From Pisolithus tinctorius (taxonomy: Eukaryota; Basidiomycota; Agaricomycetes; Boletales; Pisolithaceae), in the NCBI GenBank assembly GCA_024663395.1, contig JANFAH010000004.1, positions 1,364,001 to 1,428,000 on the forward strand: a stretch of 64,000 nucleotides of DNA, read 5' to 3'. The notes beneath the pieces are model-generated. The model saw only the letters and a program-made list of their open reading frames with translations. It was not told the DNA's origin and did no database searches. The first letter of the stretch is position 1. Each line of letters starts with the position of its first letter. A program made the translations under genes and the position numbers. Positions 23,680 through 35,338 of the stretch are shown here, piece by piece.

Positions 23680-24718
23680 ATGTCCACCGCCATCAACTTC
23701 ATGGCCCCCCAGTGGGGCACAACACCTTCATATCTGGATATCGTCAATGAGGTTCTTGGGCACTGCGATCTTCTTGGCATGTTCAACCTTGCGTCCACTT
23801 GTCGAGCTCATGCGGAGGTGGCGCAGCAACATCTCAAGACTCGCATCCGAAACATGGGGAGGGGTTTTTTCGCTGACCCGATTGTCCTGCATGACATCCT
23901 GCACACCTGTGATGGTGTTGTTTCGGGATCTACGGCCTTGCATCTTTTATTGCCGGCCAGCCATTCATATTCTACCTCGTGGCTTCCTACTGACCTAGAC
24001 ATCTATGTACCCTTTCGGTCGGAGAACCTCATAGCCCGTCTTTTGGTTGGTCAGGGATATCGTCTGCATGAGCCTGCTTCTGTGGATGTGGCCATGTATG
24101 CAGGGACCTCGATCCATTCTGTTCGTGCTTTCTCGAAGGGTCGCTACAAGATTGATGTCATCGTCTCTGTGAACGCTGCCTCCATCGCACCTGTTTTCCA
24201 GTTTCACACCACTGCTGTCATGAACTTTGTCTCCGCGGATCGCATATTCTGTGCTTATCCTGCTCTTACAATGTGGGCGCGCTCTCATGTCAATCCCACG
24301 CTCCTCTATAACGGTGGACTGCACTGCAAGGCCATTGCCCTGCTGCGAAAATACATGTCGCGTGGTTTCACATTCGAACCGTGTGTCAAGTCTCATAGGT
24401 TCAGGTATGCGTGTCGCAACAAGACTCGTGCTGTGACAGATGGAGGCTGTATGTGGGTTGATCCAGAGACGTTTCCGCGTGTCACTGTGACACAGCCAGA
24501 ATTTTTCGGCCATCTGGGCGTCCTGGACCTACACTGGACGTTGGGGGGCATGGTCTGTGGGATGGACGCCGCGTTCCAACGACCGCGCATGCTCGTGATC
24601 GACGATGAGTCGTAAGTCTGCTCACAAATCTTCGACCTCCTCTCATTGTCTTTGCCCCAGTGGTTTGCTTATTGAAAGGAGGAGTGCCCTTGTAGAGGTT
24701 GAAGAGGAGTCTGACTGA
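23680..24718 (+). CDS. F-box-like protein with nucleotidyltransferase-type motif
   Basis: The gene begins at ATG 23680 (MSTAINFMAPQWGTTPSYLD) and ends at TGA 24716-24718 after a 49-nt intron (24612-24660). It encodes about 330 residues. The N-terminus, YLDIVNEVLGHCDLLGMFNL followed by ASTCRAHAEV, looks like a degenerate F-box. Further on is GVVSGSTALHLLLP and, 10-15 residues later, TDLDIYVPF. A Gly-Ser followed by D-x-D is the metal-binding arrangement of the DNA-polymerase-beta/minimal nucleotidyltransferase superfamily. A second acidic residue is in YKIDVIVS. The protein ends acidic (VEVEEESD). Such genes seem to be multicopy in Agaricomycetes, but I know of no assigned function. It lies in the transposon island upstream of the Helitron Rep/helicase and could be Helitron cargo. 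Confidence 0.6.
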
Positions 24719-24971
24719 GATTTTTTCTCACTCAAGAGACACAAACGATGACGGATTTGTATGTAGGGCAACTGCGATGTTGTGGATGTACTCAGGCTTT
24801 TACGTGCATTGTTGCCCATCGCTGTATGGTCGTACGTCGCATTGACCGATATTATATTAAACGATCGATCTGCATCAAGTGCGCCTCCATTCAATTCTAC
24901 ACACTGTACGACATCATGCCTTTCTGTTTACTGCGATATTCGACGTTACACATCATCTTCCTTTATGCTAC
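24719..24971. other. Convergent spacer
   Basis: These 253 AT-rich bases separate the converging ends of the nucleotidyltransferase-motif gene (+) and the Helitron-side ORF (-). Nothing is recognised here. Confidence 0.4.
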
Positions 24972-26102
24972 TTACATCTGTAGGCGGTCATCATTAGCGG
25001 GTGATGGCATGGATTGCAGTGATCGACACACCCTGCGTGCATTTTTCGACGGCCTGTTGCCTGAACTACTGACGCCGCTCTCTCCGATCCCGCGCCCTCG
25101 CTTCAGTGGATTCACAGGAGCAGCAACAGGCTCTCGCAGGACGACCATGTCACGAACGACAGCCATGAAGACAGACTTCTTGTCCCCGCCAATTGAGTAG
25201 TGCATCAGCACAAAGCGCGCTCGAACGATGGTGCCGGAGAGCTTGCGAGTGTAATCCGATGGGTCGATACTCTTGCCATGGAGATCAAAGACTGGAAGAG
25301 GTGAGATATTGTGTGTCTCGGCTGCACGCGCGAGAGCCCCTTTCAGGCGCTCTTGCACTGGCCAGTCCGTCGTCCTCATCTCTGTTGACAGCGTCAGCAT
25401 TAGCCTTGCCAACTGGTCACCTCAACCCACCATCGTCAACGGCTGTTTCGGGATCGGTGTTCGTGTTTTTAGTCTGGAGATTGGTCTCAGTGTTGTTGTC
25501 ACCAGCGAGATAAACAGGCGTACCACAAAAAGCATGTGATTCAGGCGAATGCAAACCTGGCCACGGGCTTCCCGCATGCACGAGAGTACGGTCTCACCCT
25601 TTCGTGACGGAATGAGCTTCTCTAAGGCTCGCAAGTTAGCCATGACTGCTGGGAAGTCATGTCAGCTTGCACCGTATACAGAATCGCGCCGAACAGCGAT
25701 TAGATTGCACGACAGCTTCGTGTCAACAAACTCCTTGTTGAATGCATTTGATGGAAAAAAGCCCCCCTCAGGTCCCATAAAAAAGCCCTGACAGTCGATT
25801 TCGAAGATACCGCTGAGTATCATCTCGACAATGTCGTCCCCACTCCCTTTAACGACTGCTACATCGCCGGATGGGCCCCCCATGAAAAATTCACCTCGAC
25901 TCGTGATATTCGGTGTGGCCGCGTAAAATGCCATGTCGCTCTGCTTTAGATCTTCTACAATTTTGGCTAGTGCCGGGGGCATGCCGCTCTCTGTGGAAAC
26001 CTCTGTCGCATCATCTACTGCGTTTGAATCCAAGGCAGCATCGACGGCGGCCATCACGGACTGCCCTCTGGCTCTATCGGTAGGTTCTGCGCTGGATGTC
26101 AT
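24972..26102 (-). CDS. Helitron-adjacent ORF of unknown function, OB-fold-like C-terminus
   Basis: The start is ATG 26102 (MTSSAEPTDRARGQSVMAAV) and the stop is TAA 24972-24974. The first exon holds PPALAKIVEDLKQSDMAFYA, FMGGPSGDVAVVKGSGDDIV and GFFMGPEGGFFPSNAFNKEF. A middle exon has VMANLRALEKLIPSRKGETV. After two introns the last exon gives VQERLKGALARAAETHNISP, LPVFDLHGKSIDPSDYTRKL, SGTIVRARFVLMHYSIGG and FMAVVRDMVVLREP. It ends with a basic, Ser-rich tail (NPLKRGRGIGESG). The alternation of strands in the last exon suggests a small OB-like domain, so a single-stranded-DNA-binding role beside a rolling-circle transposon is plausible. That is inference. It is divergent from the Rep/helicase (175 bp between ATGs), which suggests joint control. 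Confidence 0.6.
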
Positions 26103-26233
26103 GGTCGTCGTCTGTAAGAGATGCTTGGCGGGTACCCTAAAGGCGTGAGGGCGTATTTGAACTGTTTCTTTTAAGGGGGGGGCGCAGCATGTCAAACTCT
26201 GAGGGGCATTTTGGAAAAGGGGATGGGGCGACG

Positions 26234-26240
26234 TATAAAA
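26234..26240 (+). promoter_or_regulatory. TATA box of the Helitron Rep/helicase gene
   Basis: TATAAAA lies 38 bp before the ATG at 26278, inside the 175-bp divergent promoter shared with the minus-strand ORF. Confidence 0.5.
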
Positions 26241-28160
26241 CAGGTGGTAAATCTGTCCTTTGCAAGTCTGAGCACAAATGCCAGAGCTGTGGGGACGCCT
26301 CACTCGCCAAGAAGTACTCGAGGCCATTCCCTCCGGTACATTGTCTCCGAAGTTGCGGAAGTGGGCCGATCTCGGTCCTGCAATCCTTCTGCTTCCCGAG
26401 GACGTCCAAGATCGCATTCGTCTGGCAGCGGCTGCCAAAGACGATGCCGCATTGAAGCGCAAACGGGAAGCCAATGCCGAGTGGCAGGCGCGGTTCAGAG
26501 CAAAACATCTGAGATGGGGGGAACCCTCTGTGCCGAAGGCAAGCATTATCAAACACAATGAAGTTGATAGTGTGGACACGCACCTGTACATGCAATTGCC
26601 TACCACACAAGAGATGCGGAATTGCATTGCGAGATTCATTGATGCGACTGGCAACGATGCACTACGACGTGCAACCTGCATCATCTGTGCTCGGGAATCC
26701 ATGGGAAAGGATGGAGAGATGCGAATCGTGATAGACATACCCAACATACAACAACATTTACGTCCACAGAAATCCCATCCAGCTCACTCGCTATGGCGCG
26801 GTCTTCTAATATTGGGGGCAAATGTGGATGACGCTGGCCACGGGTGGGCATGTCACGATTGCCTCCGGGCCTTGCATGCGAACCGCTTACCACGTCTGGC
26901 CCTCAACAACAACCTATGGCTTGGGGAGCCGCCTCTCGTTCTGCGCAGGCTGACATTTGTAGAGACACTCCTCATCGCACGTCACTATCCCCGTTGTTAC
27001 GTGTTCAAGTTATACCCAAGGGACGGATCGCGCTCCTTCAACCCTAGACATCTGCAGCGGGCAATGGCCGGTAATGTGACGCTATATGAAATCAACAGTT
27101 CAGCTGTCGCAGACATGGTGCAGGGACGTATGTTACCTCACACTGTGCACTCTATGAGCAACATTCTCGCAATCACTTTCGTGGGCACCAAACGGCTACC
27201 AACGAACTGGCTAAACCTCACCTTCTGTGTCCGTCGAGACGCAATACGCGAAGCACTGCAATGGTTGCAAGAAAACAATAACATCTATCGCAACGTCGAC
27301 ATTTCTGAGCAACGTATTAATGAACTTCCCAATGACAACGTACCTCCCAAAATCGAGGCCATGATTCACCTAGATGACGACGAGCTCACTGCTGTCTGTG
27401 AGCGAGAAGGGTATGCGATGTCTGACGGGATTGATTGCGAGGGTATGTCCCCTCCAGCGTCTCGTCGTTGTAACTGTTGACTTACCTACTGCGCTCCATA
27501 TCTCACAGACATGTCACCTGAGACTGCTGACTTAATGGTGGGGGATGATGACGCTGAGCCGATACTGGATGACAGCGTCAATGGAATCGACGACGGTGGT
27601 AAGTGTTCATGTATCCTGCCAATGGTTTGAGCAGTCATCAATGTGGTCGGCTAGGAGACATCTTACCTCTGCATGTACTCGCTGTAAGCGACACAGACCT
27701 CACGAAGACGTCGTCTTCGGAGCTAATGGCACATGCTCTGGCCAACTTGAATGATTCAACGCAAGAGGGTGGATATGTCGTGCGCCACGGTACCACACCT
27801 ATCACAGATTTCGGGTCTGATGCTGCGAAGAACGGGTGTCCCAATCCACTTGCAGCCGCTTTCCCCACCCTCTTTCCGTATGGAATCGGGGGGATCGAGG
27901 ATGATCGGTCGACAAAGTTGAGCCTGCGTGAACATTGTCAATGGGCGTTGCAATATCACGACAAACACTTTGCTACTCACCACTCGTTCCCATTTGTCGT
28001 GTTCACTCTCATTCAAAAGCGGGATGTGATGCGCTCGGCGCGCCTTCAGATGCAACGAAAGGACTTTGAACGGGATGCATTGGCATTGTCTTCGATCACC
28101 GTCAATGACCTCAAAAAGGCGGAAGTCGAAGAGGCTAGACATCAATGCATAACAAATGCT

Positions 28161-28163
28161 TGA
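28161..28163 (+). other. In-frame TGA stop in Helitron Rep/helicase
   Basis: The frame ending HQCITNA reaches TGA and continues in the same frame as VRALHHHVTAANGRVEGSDN, a conserved part of the Rep region. There is no splice site pair that would remove it, so it reads as a nonsense mutation. Confidence 0.7.
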
Positions 28164-31100
28164 GTCCGTGCACTACACCATCACGTGACAGCAGCCAATG
28201 GCCGTGTCGAAGGCTCAGACAACGCTCGCGCACGATACCGCGGCATGATTTGGGGAACGTGTCTCGTGTTCAGCGGGCCATCGCTGTGGCTAACGATCAA
28301 CCCCGTCGATATTCATGATCCCATCGTCCAGGTGTTTGCGGGCGAAGAGATTGATATGGACAACTTTAACTCCTCACTGGGGCCTGACAGTAACTGCCGT
28401 GCGGAGAACGTCGCTTCAAATCCGTATGCTGCAGCTCTTTTTTTCAACTTTATTATCCACCAAGTGTTGGATACACTGTTTGGGATACAGAAGAGGGGTA
28501 GTCGGACAACTAGTCACATGGGGGTCCTCGGACGTCTCAGTGCATATTTTGGCGTGGTAGAGGCGCAGGGACGAGGTTCGCTTCATGTCCACATGCTCTT
28601 ATGGCTGGCTCACACCCCGAACGCGAACGAGATGCAGGCCTTGTTGCAACAGGAGTCTTTTCGTGAACAGATTTGCTCATACATCTCGACCAATATCCGT
28701 GCCCACCTCGATGACCTCACACCAAACGACATCGTCAATATGCCCAGGGATCCTCAACTTGCGTACTCTCGCCCCCCGGACCCGCGTGTTTCAGCCTGGT
28801 CAGTCATCAATCGTCAATTCAAACGCCGTCTAGTCAGATCCCAGCAACTTCATTCTTGCTCTAGAGCGACGTGTCTGCACATGCACAATGGCGAACTCCT
28901 TTGCAAGAGAAGGGCACCCTGGCCTTTAAATGACCAGGACTTTGTCGATGAGCGAGGAAACTGGGGTCCGAGGCAGACGCATGGTTACATCAATGCGTAT
29001 TGCCCAACGTTGTTAACAGCGATGCGTTGCAACAACGACTTGAAAATCAACACCAATGGCGCTGATACGAAGGATGTCGGGTTTTACATCACTGCCTATG
29101 CGACGAAAAAGCAGAAGAAGTCGCACAACTTGTCTGCGTTGATGGCATCGACACTACCATATCACAACGAGAATCCTCGATACGATGATGTGCGAGAACG
29201 CAACCGCTTACTACTGTACCGCTGCATCAATGTGATCAATCGTGAGACGGAGTTGTCAGGACCACAGGTGATGTCCTATCTCATGGGCTTCGGTGACAAC
29301 TTCACATCTCACAACTACGCCGCCTTGTACACTGGTGCTTTATTCTCCTCTGTCAAAACTATGTTTCCTGAGCTTCGCACGTCGAGCTCTGGCGTGTAAG
29401 TTCATTGAGCTGTTGGACATTGGGCTCCGTCCTGACCGCATTCATAGAGTCAGTCAAAACATCGATAGGTCCGCAGATGACACTAGTGACGACAACGACA
29501 TCGTTACCCTCGGCTCAACCCCTGCCGGTGTTTTGTTTCCTTGCTCGCAAGTGCAGGACTACGTCTTTCGCGGGCCGGAGTTGGAAGACTTCTGTCTTTT
29601 GGCATTCGTCACGGATACGTGGGAGGAGCATTATACACCGTCTTGGGCCTGCGAACCCGCACCTTCTGTGCCCAAATGTGGCCGGCCTGCGCATCTGCGT
29701 TCGTACTATTCAGAGCAGCATCCGAAGTGGAAGTCACACCGTCGTGTCTGTCGGGCCAGTGAACATAACACATTGCCTCACCTGATTGGACCCTGGTTTC
29801 CCCATGCTGACGACGACAGCGTTCATGATTATTTTCTGGCGTGTATTTTGGCATTGTTGAAACCATGGCGTCAGGCCTCCGACCTCAAGAACAATTGGGC
29901 GTCGTGGACTGACACGTTCGAGGAGTTCGACGACGAAATGGAACCTTGGCACAGACGTGTGGTCGCTGGGATACAATACTATTATGAGTCGAAGACTGCA
30001 TGCGAATCCTCCCCCTCTGATCACAACGCTGGGCCAAGATCACAGGGCTTCCCAAAGGCTGAACAGCCCGGCGAGTTGGATTGCATCGGCGAATGGGATA
30101 GTCACGAGAGTCTTACACTGACAGAGGAGGACCTTGAGAACTTCCGGAGAGAACAAACATCTGCTCGTGAACAGAAACACGCGATGGAGGCGATCGACAT
30201 TGGCACACACAACGGAGTCTTCTCTATCAACACGTCTCTCTCGCGCAAACATTCGTCTTCATTTCGGATTGCTTCTGTGCAAGACCAGGAGCTGCTCGTT
30301 CTGTGGCAAAGGGAAATGGAGGCGATGGTTGCCAAACCTGGGGTGACATCGCTCACCTTGCCATCCGATCCTCAGAGAGACGTTGGCAGTGTGGATGCCA
30401 ATGATGGAATGCTCCTCAGTGATGGTGGGGGTACGTACTTGCTCGCCCAACTTGTCGAAGAATCGACGGCGCTGCGGCCGGCTGACCCGGAGGATCTATT
30501 GCAAGACCAACACCGTGCATACGACATCGTAAACTGGCACCTAGAACAGTTCTTGACGGGAAGCAATCCAGATCAACTGCGAATGATCATACCTGGAGAG
30601 GGTGGCGTTGGTAAATCAAAAATGATTCAGACGATCACTGAGAACTTCGTGCAACGTGGCGTGGCGGGGATGCTAGTGAAGGCTGCCTACACAGGCATAG
30701 CGGCGTCTGTCATCGATGGCAAGACATTACACTTCATAGGTGCGTGGCGTTTTCGTCTGCACTACTATGCACACTGCTGATGATGTCTTTGTCTCCTTAG
30801 GCATGGTCCCGCTCAACGGCAGTAAACAATCAGCGCAGACTCTGAAGGCGTTGGAGTTGTATTGGCGGGATAAGCACTATCTGATCATCAACGAAATCTC
30901 CATGGTTTCCCGGGAGTTCCTCGCCAAACTTTCGAATATCATCTGTCGGGCAAGGTCGGCATGTACGGGCATTGCATCCGAGGAGCCGTTTGGCGGGTTG
31001 AATGTCATCCTCGTTGGCGATTTCCATCAATTTCCTCCCGTGGCCTCCAAAACATCTGCACCTCTTTACTGGCCTTGCAATCTTGCGAAGGATACAGAGG

Positions 31101-31919
31101 ATCAGGTGATCGGTCGACAGATCTTTGAACAGTTTGACATCGTCGTACGACTCAAGACTCAAGTGCGGGTAACTGATGCCGGATGGATAGATCTCTTGCA
31201 ACATGTGCGTCACGGCAACTGTAAGGACCATCACCTGTCGATGCTACGAGGGCTGGTGCTCTCAGACCCCCATTGTCCGGCAACTGACTTCTCGCGAGCA
31301 CCCTGGAGAAATGCTGTGCTGGTCACGCCTCGACATGCTGTGCGTATGCGTTGGAATTCGATGTGCGCTCAATCTCGGTCGGGGGACCTCGGGTCCTATC
31401 TGGTCGTTTGCCCTGCGTGGGATTCCATAGCCGGGCGTCCGCTGTCATTGCCTGAGAAATTTGCTGTGGCTACAAAACCGAAGACTGGCTGCGCACGAAA
31501 CAGGCAGGAACGTGCTGGGCTGTCTGACGAAATCGAGCTGGCCATCGGAATGGAGGTGATGGTCACTTTTAACATCTCGACTGACCTAGACATGGCGAAT
31601 GGTGCGCGAGGCCATATTGTGGACATAGTCCTCGACCCCAGAGAATGTGTGCAACCTTCTCCATCACATCAGATTGTGTTGCAGTATCCGCCTGCTTTTG
31701 TCCTGTTAGAAATGAAGCGCACCAAGGCGGGGTCCCTCCCAGGTCTGCCGTCGGGAGTACTGCCTGTCACGCCTCTTTCAAGAACTTTCACCATCACAAT
31801 GACTTCTGGCAGCAAGTGTACCGTGACACGGATCCAACTGCCTATCACGCCTGCGTTTGCTTTCACTGATTACCGTGCACAAGCGCAGACAATCGAGTAC
31901 TGCATTGTTGACATTGGTT

Positions 31920-31926
31920 CCCCCCC
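31920..31926 (+). other. Poly-C frameshift in Helitron helicase
   Basis: A run of seven C falls where the frame DIVDIGS-type sequence must change to enter GKITPFNAYVA. One extra C would give a continuous frame through GSPPTGKITP, so a single-base loss in the tract is inferred. A base-calling error in the homopolymer is the alternative. Confidence 0.6.
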
Positions 31927-31954
31927 ACAGGCAAAATCACCCCGTTCAATGCCT

Positions 31955-31961
31955 ACGTTGC
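31955..31961 (+). repeat. 7-bp target-site duplication, left copy (ACGTTGC)
   Basis: ACGTTGC precedes the left end of the KDZ element and recurs at 49713-49719. Joining the flanks across one copy restores codons for NAYVALSRSRG in the helicase, which confirms the boundary. Confidence 0.9.
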
Positions 31962-32061
31962 GACCCCATGTAGTCAGCTTAGTCACAACACATGGGTAGC
32001 CTGTGCGCCAAATTACCATTACTCACATAGAGCCCGATGCGGGCCCGTCAAATTAATTAAG
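31962..32061 (+). repeat. Left terminal inverted repeat of KDZ element
   Basis: This 100-bp repeat pairs with 49612-49712. Shared blocks include ATGTAGTC, CTTAGTCACAACA, GCCAAATTACCATTACT and GGCCCGTCAAATTAATTAAG. About 14 differences and one gap separate the two copies. The outermost six bases are poorly conserved. Confidence 0.88.
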
Positions 32062-33060
32062 TCACAACATATGAAGAGGCCCGGAGGCCTAGAGTGACAG
32101 CAGCAAATGAGCAGGCCCGTGACAAGTATATTACAACGTATGTGCAGGCTCGGGCAGGCTGGTGGCAGGATGTGCCGCCCCACGGCACCTAATGCGCGGG
32201 CCTGTCATCATCAAAGTAGAGGGCGTCCCAACCCATGGGCTGGCCCATCCAAGAAACTTTGAACCCGTAGAAACTGATGGGTAGGCCCGTCCAGAAGATA
32301 TCGCATCTGTCCCAACATATGGGCGGGCCTGTCATTTCGGGGGCGGATGCTGCGACAACAAATGGACGGGCCTGACGAGGGTATGTTGAACCCATCGAAG
32401 CTAATGGGCAGGCCCGTCGTATGCGGGATGGGTGCTGTAATAAGGCGTGGACGGGCCCGTTGAAAGGATATCGCATCCATCAAACCTATTGGCGGGCCCG
32501 TCACATGCGGGGTGAGTGCTGTGAAAATACATGGACGGGCCCGTCCAAAGAATGTTGAACCCGTCGAAACTAATGGGCAGGCCCGTCCTGGGAATACATG
32601 GTACTGTCGGAACAAATGGTCGGGCCCATAAAAGCGATGTCGCATGTGTCGCAACTTATGAGCAGGCCCGACGGTTAAATTCCAGACACTGTCACAACCC
32701 ATGGACGGGCGCATGCATGGACTTCTGAGTGCGTCAAAACGGATGGGCAGTGCCGCGCAGTATATCGCAGATGCCGGCGTAAGGCATCGACGGGCCTGTC
32801 GAAGAAATGTTGAACCTGTCGAAACAGATGAGGAGGGCCGTGAGCAATGTTGCGGGTGCTCTCATAGGCCGTGTACGTGCCCGTCGATGGGATGTCGCAT
32901 GCAGCGCAACCTATGGGGGGCCCGACGTTGGTTTGGCGGATCCATTCGAACACATGGAGGGCCGCTAGCAAGCCATCTTGACCCAGGAGAATCGAGTGGG
33001 AAAGCCCGTCGCATGGATGGCGTGTGCTTTCATAACATTTGGGCGGGCCTGACGGTGTGA
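32040..33060. repeat. Left subterminal array of GGGCCC palindromes, ~43-bp period
   Basis: Degenerate copies of GACGGGCCCGTC occur every 41-43 bp. For example motif starts are at 32407, 32450, 32491, 32534, 32576, 32619 and 32661. The spacers contain recurring words (CAACAAATGG, GTCGAAAC) but are more variable. The array becomes degenerate toward 33,060. It mirrors the array at 47,715-49,640 and probably binds element-encoded proteins. Confidence 0.85.
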
Positions 33061-34029
33061 CGTCGAAACCTGCGCAACTTATCTCCGGGCTGACGAATTT
33101 ATGCGGCAGATGCTGGCACAATGAATGAACAGGCTCGTCTACGCAACATGGCATTCATTGAAAGTTATACGCATGCCTATGGTTCATGTTCCGGATGATG
33201 ACAAAACGCATGAGCCGGATCATCAATTGCGTGACGGTTGAACGCGGCAACAGCAGCAAGGGACCCTGTATGGAACGGTCAGGGCAGTTGCAATTCATGA
33301 GAACCCATCACAACCGGCCTAACGCCGTAATTAAGAGTGCCTGGACCCCGTAGATATTCGGGCATGGCCGCCGGATGGTGGATATTGGCCCGCTCGATGG
33401 ATGGACCCGTCATTCGTCTCGGACATTTTTTGAAAGTTCCCCGCAAATAGAGATGGAGATTGCAAGTGAAGGAAATGTATTCAGCGAATTGCAATGCCTT
33501 TGCGACATTTTTTGTGTATTGATTGCGAAGGTCCAAGTGACAATGCGGTCAAATGCCGCTCCGGCAACATTGCGGGCGGCCGGTGGGCAGATCCAAAGTA
33601 GCATCCCCTCACATACATGGCCAACCCGACAACGCGCTGAATATCAAGGCCCAGTGACACTTGCCAACTGATGCCGTGAACGCCGGGACTGGTATCTGCG
33701 CTGGATTTGTCAACAAGTGGGTTCACATCGGCTCTGTTTTCATAATATTGCGACCAAGGGCACCTGCCTCACATGATATATCAACTTGGGCATATACAAA
33801 CGTTGTAAAGATGGAATTGTCGTGCGGGTACATCCATGATGCTGGACAATAGCAACAATTCAAATGTGCAATATCATTACCATCGATAGCTTCGATTTCC
33901 TTCCTGACGCTTGAGAATACATCGGGTGCCCGGCGTTTCCGTAATTCAAATACTGATTCGTCTCATTGTCCGCCCGTGCCAACGATCTCAGAATTTCGGT
34001 CCAACGATCTGCCGCTTGTACACCATACA
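33061..34029. other. Spacer between left array and TET/JBP gene
   Basis: This is nearly 1 kb inside the KDZ element. Very degenerate array-like fragments persist at the left side (to about 33,400). The rest should hold the TET/JBP promoter. No exon is recognised. Confidence 0.4.
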
Positions 34030-35268
34030 ATGACACCATTAAAAAGCCCCAAAAGCCTCCCGGGTAATTGGAAAATGGATCTGACGGACTGCGTCTCTAC
34101 ATACATGGTGTCCCGGTTGCGTGAGGAGGTCATTGGTGGCCCACGCGCCCTCCCGCATGTATCGATTCCGTTGCAGATAGCGTGCGAAGCGGATCACATT
34201 TTGCCGGTCATAGTCGAGGCATATCGTGAATGCAGTCAGTCCATCTATCCACGAAATTTGAAAGGCTAAGAAATTCCCAGTCGTTGTCAAGGAAATGCGG
34301 GACGTTAATGTCATCGCGGACCGTTCAAGTTACGCGGAAATCGACCGTCCAGCAGCGGTAATTGACAAAGAGGGAAACATCCTCCTGTGGTATCTACCGA
34401 ATGCGTTCGGCGAGGCGTATCAGGTTGGCAAACTGAATGGGGCATCCCGCACTTTGCTAACGATCCCATCAGGCTGAGATTTGGAATTCGTTGGGCAACC
34501 TCAGTATCCCACTTGCGCGGAGCGTGAAGTCCAACGGGGCAGGCGGCTGGCGGCATGATTCCAACCATTTTCGCCCAGCCGCAGATCTTAAAGGCGCCAT
34601 CGACCTCTCACCGGCATGGTTTCAGCAAGGGCGTGGGGTGAGTCATTATCCATTCGAAGATGATTTCACTCTCGTAACTCTGCTAACAGCCCAGCAACCC
34701 TTCACATCACCCGGAAGTATCGCTACTTTTAAAAGAAAAGTCGGGAGCAAATGAGACCCGTCAATGGCTGGATAGCATGGCTGGGCTACACGCCGTTCTA
34801 TCGGGTGCATTGCGAATCATGCACCCGAAAATGTACCTACACGGGCGGGAGGCGCTCATGCGACTCAGATCAACGGCAGTCGCACGGCAAGACGAGGATA
34901 TGCAGGCCGTATTGCCAATCTGGAACAGTGTCTACAGTTCCATGTCATTAATGGTAAATCGGAAGTCTCCCCCTCATAAAGATACGAATGGCCGAAAGGT
35001 ATGGTTGGATACGTTGTTGACAGTCGGACGCTACACTCCTCTGGACTTTGTCGTCCCAGAGCTGGGAATGCGGTTCCGATACAATTCAGGCACCGTAATC
35101 GCAATGTCAGGAGCGTCATTGGTTCATCAGGTCGATAGCGCAGACGGCGATCGGGCATGCCTTGCATATTACATGCGAGAGAACGTGCATCAGTATGTAG
35201 ACATCCCACTATGTTGTGGGCCGCATATATCGGATATCGCGACAGAGCTGTGCGCAGGTCCCGCATAA
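34030..35268 (+). CDS. TET/JBP-family 2-oxoglutarate/Fe(II) dioxygenase
   Basis: TET/JBP enzymes oxidise 5-methylcytosine or thymine in DNA, using Fe(II) and 2-oxoglutarate. The start is ATG 34030 (MTPLKSPKSLPGNWKMDLTD) and the stop is TAA 35266-35268. Four exons give VIADRSSYAEIDRPAAVIDK, AEIWNSLGNLSIPLARSVKS, ETRQWLDSMAGLHAVLSGAL and RIMHPKMYLHGREALMRL, then the catalytic core. The core has the HxD motif in SPPHKDTNG (His codon 34975-34977, Asp 34981-34983), TLLTVGRYTPLDFVVPELGM, and the distal His in GASLVHQVDSADGDRACLA (codon 35125-35127). An Arg in GDRACLAYYMRENVH likely contacts 2-oxoglutarate. The core fits the fungal TET/JBP pattern. It is cargo of the KDZ element. All three metal ligands are present, so it should be active. 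Confidence 0.85.
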
Positions 35269-35338
35269 ATGTAGACGAGAATTAATGTATTGCTAGGAGA
35301 AGTCCTAGACAAATGTATATCTGCTACGGTAATACAAG

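Larger units (their letters stand above)
26278..31961 (+). pseudogene. Helitron Rep/helicase (RepHel), 5' portion, broken
   Basis: This is the rolling-circle transposase of a fungal Helitron. The start at ATG 26278 reads MPELWGRLTRQEVLEAIP. A Cys-containing region follows (ATCIICARES, HGWACHDCLRALHANRLP), which I recognise as DUF6570-like. The Rep domain has the HUH pair in GRGSLHVHMLLWLA (His codons 28584 and 28590) and two tyrosines in FYITAYATKKQKK (29085 and 29097). The PIF1-type helicase has Walker A GEGGVGKSK (about 30595-30620) and LIINEISMVS. It also has LNVILVGDFHQFPPVA and the later GMEVMVTFN. The gene is damaged. There is an in-frame TGA at 28161-28163. A C7 tract (31920-31926) shifts the frame. 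The KDZ element interrupts it after 31961, inside motif VI. The 3' tail is at 49720-49915. Introns include 29397-29447 and about 30739-30800. Confidence 0.88.
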
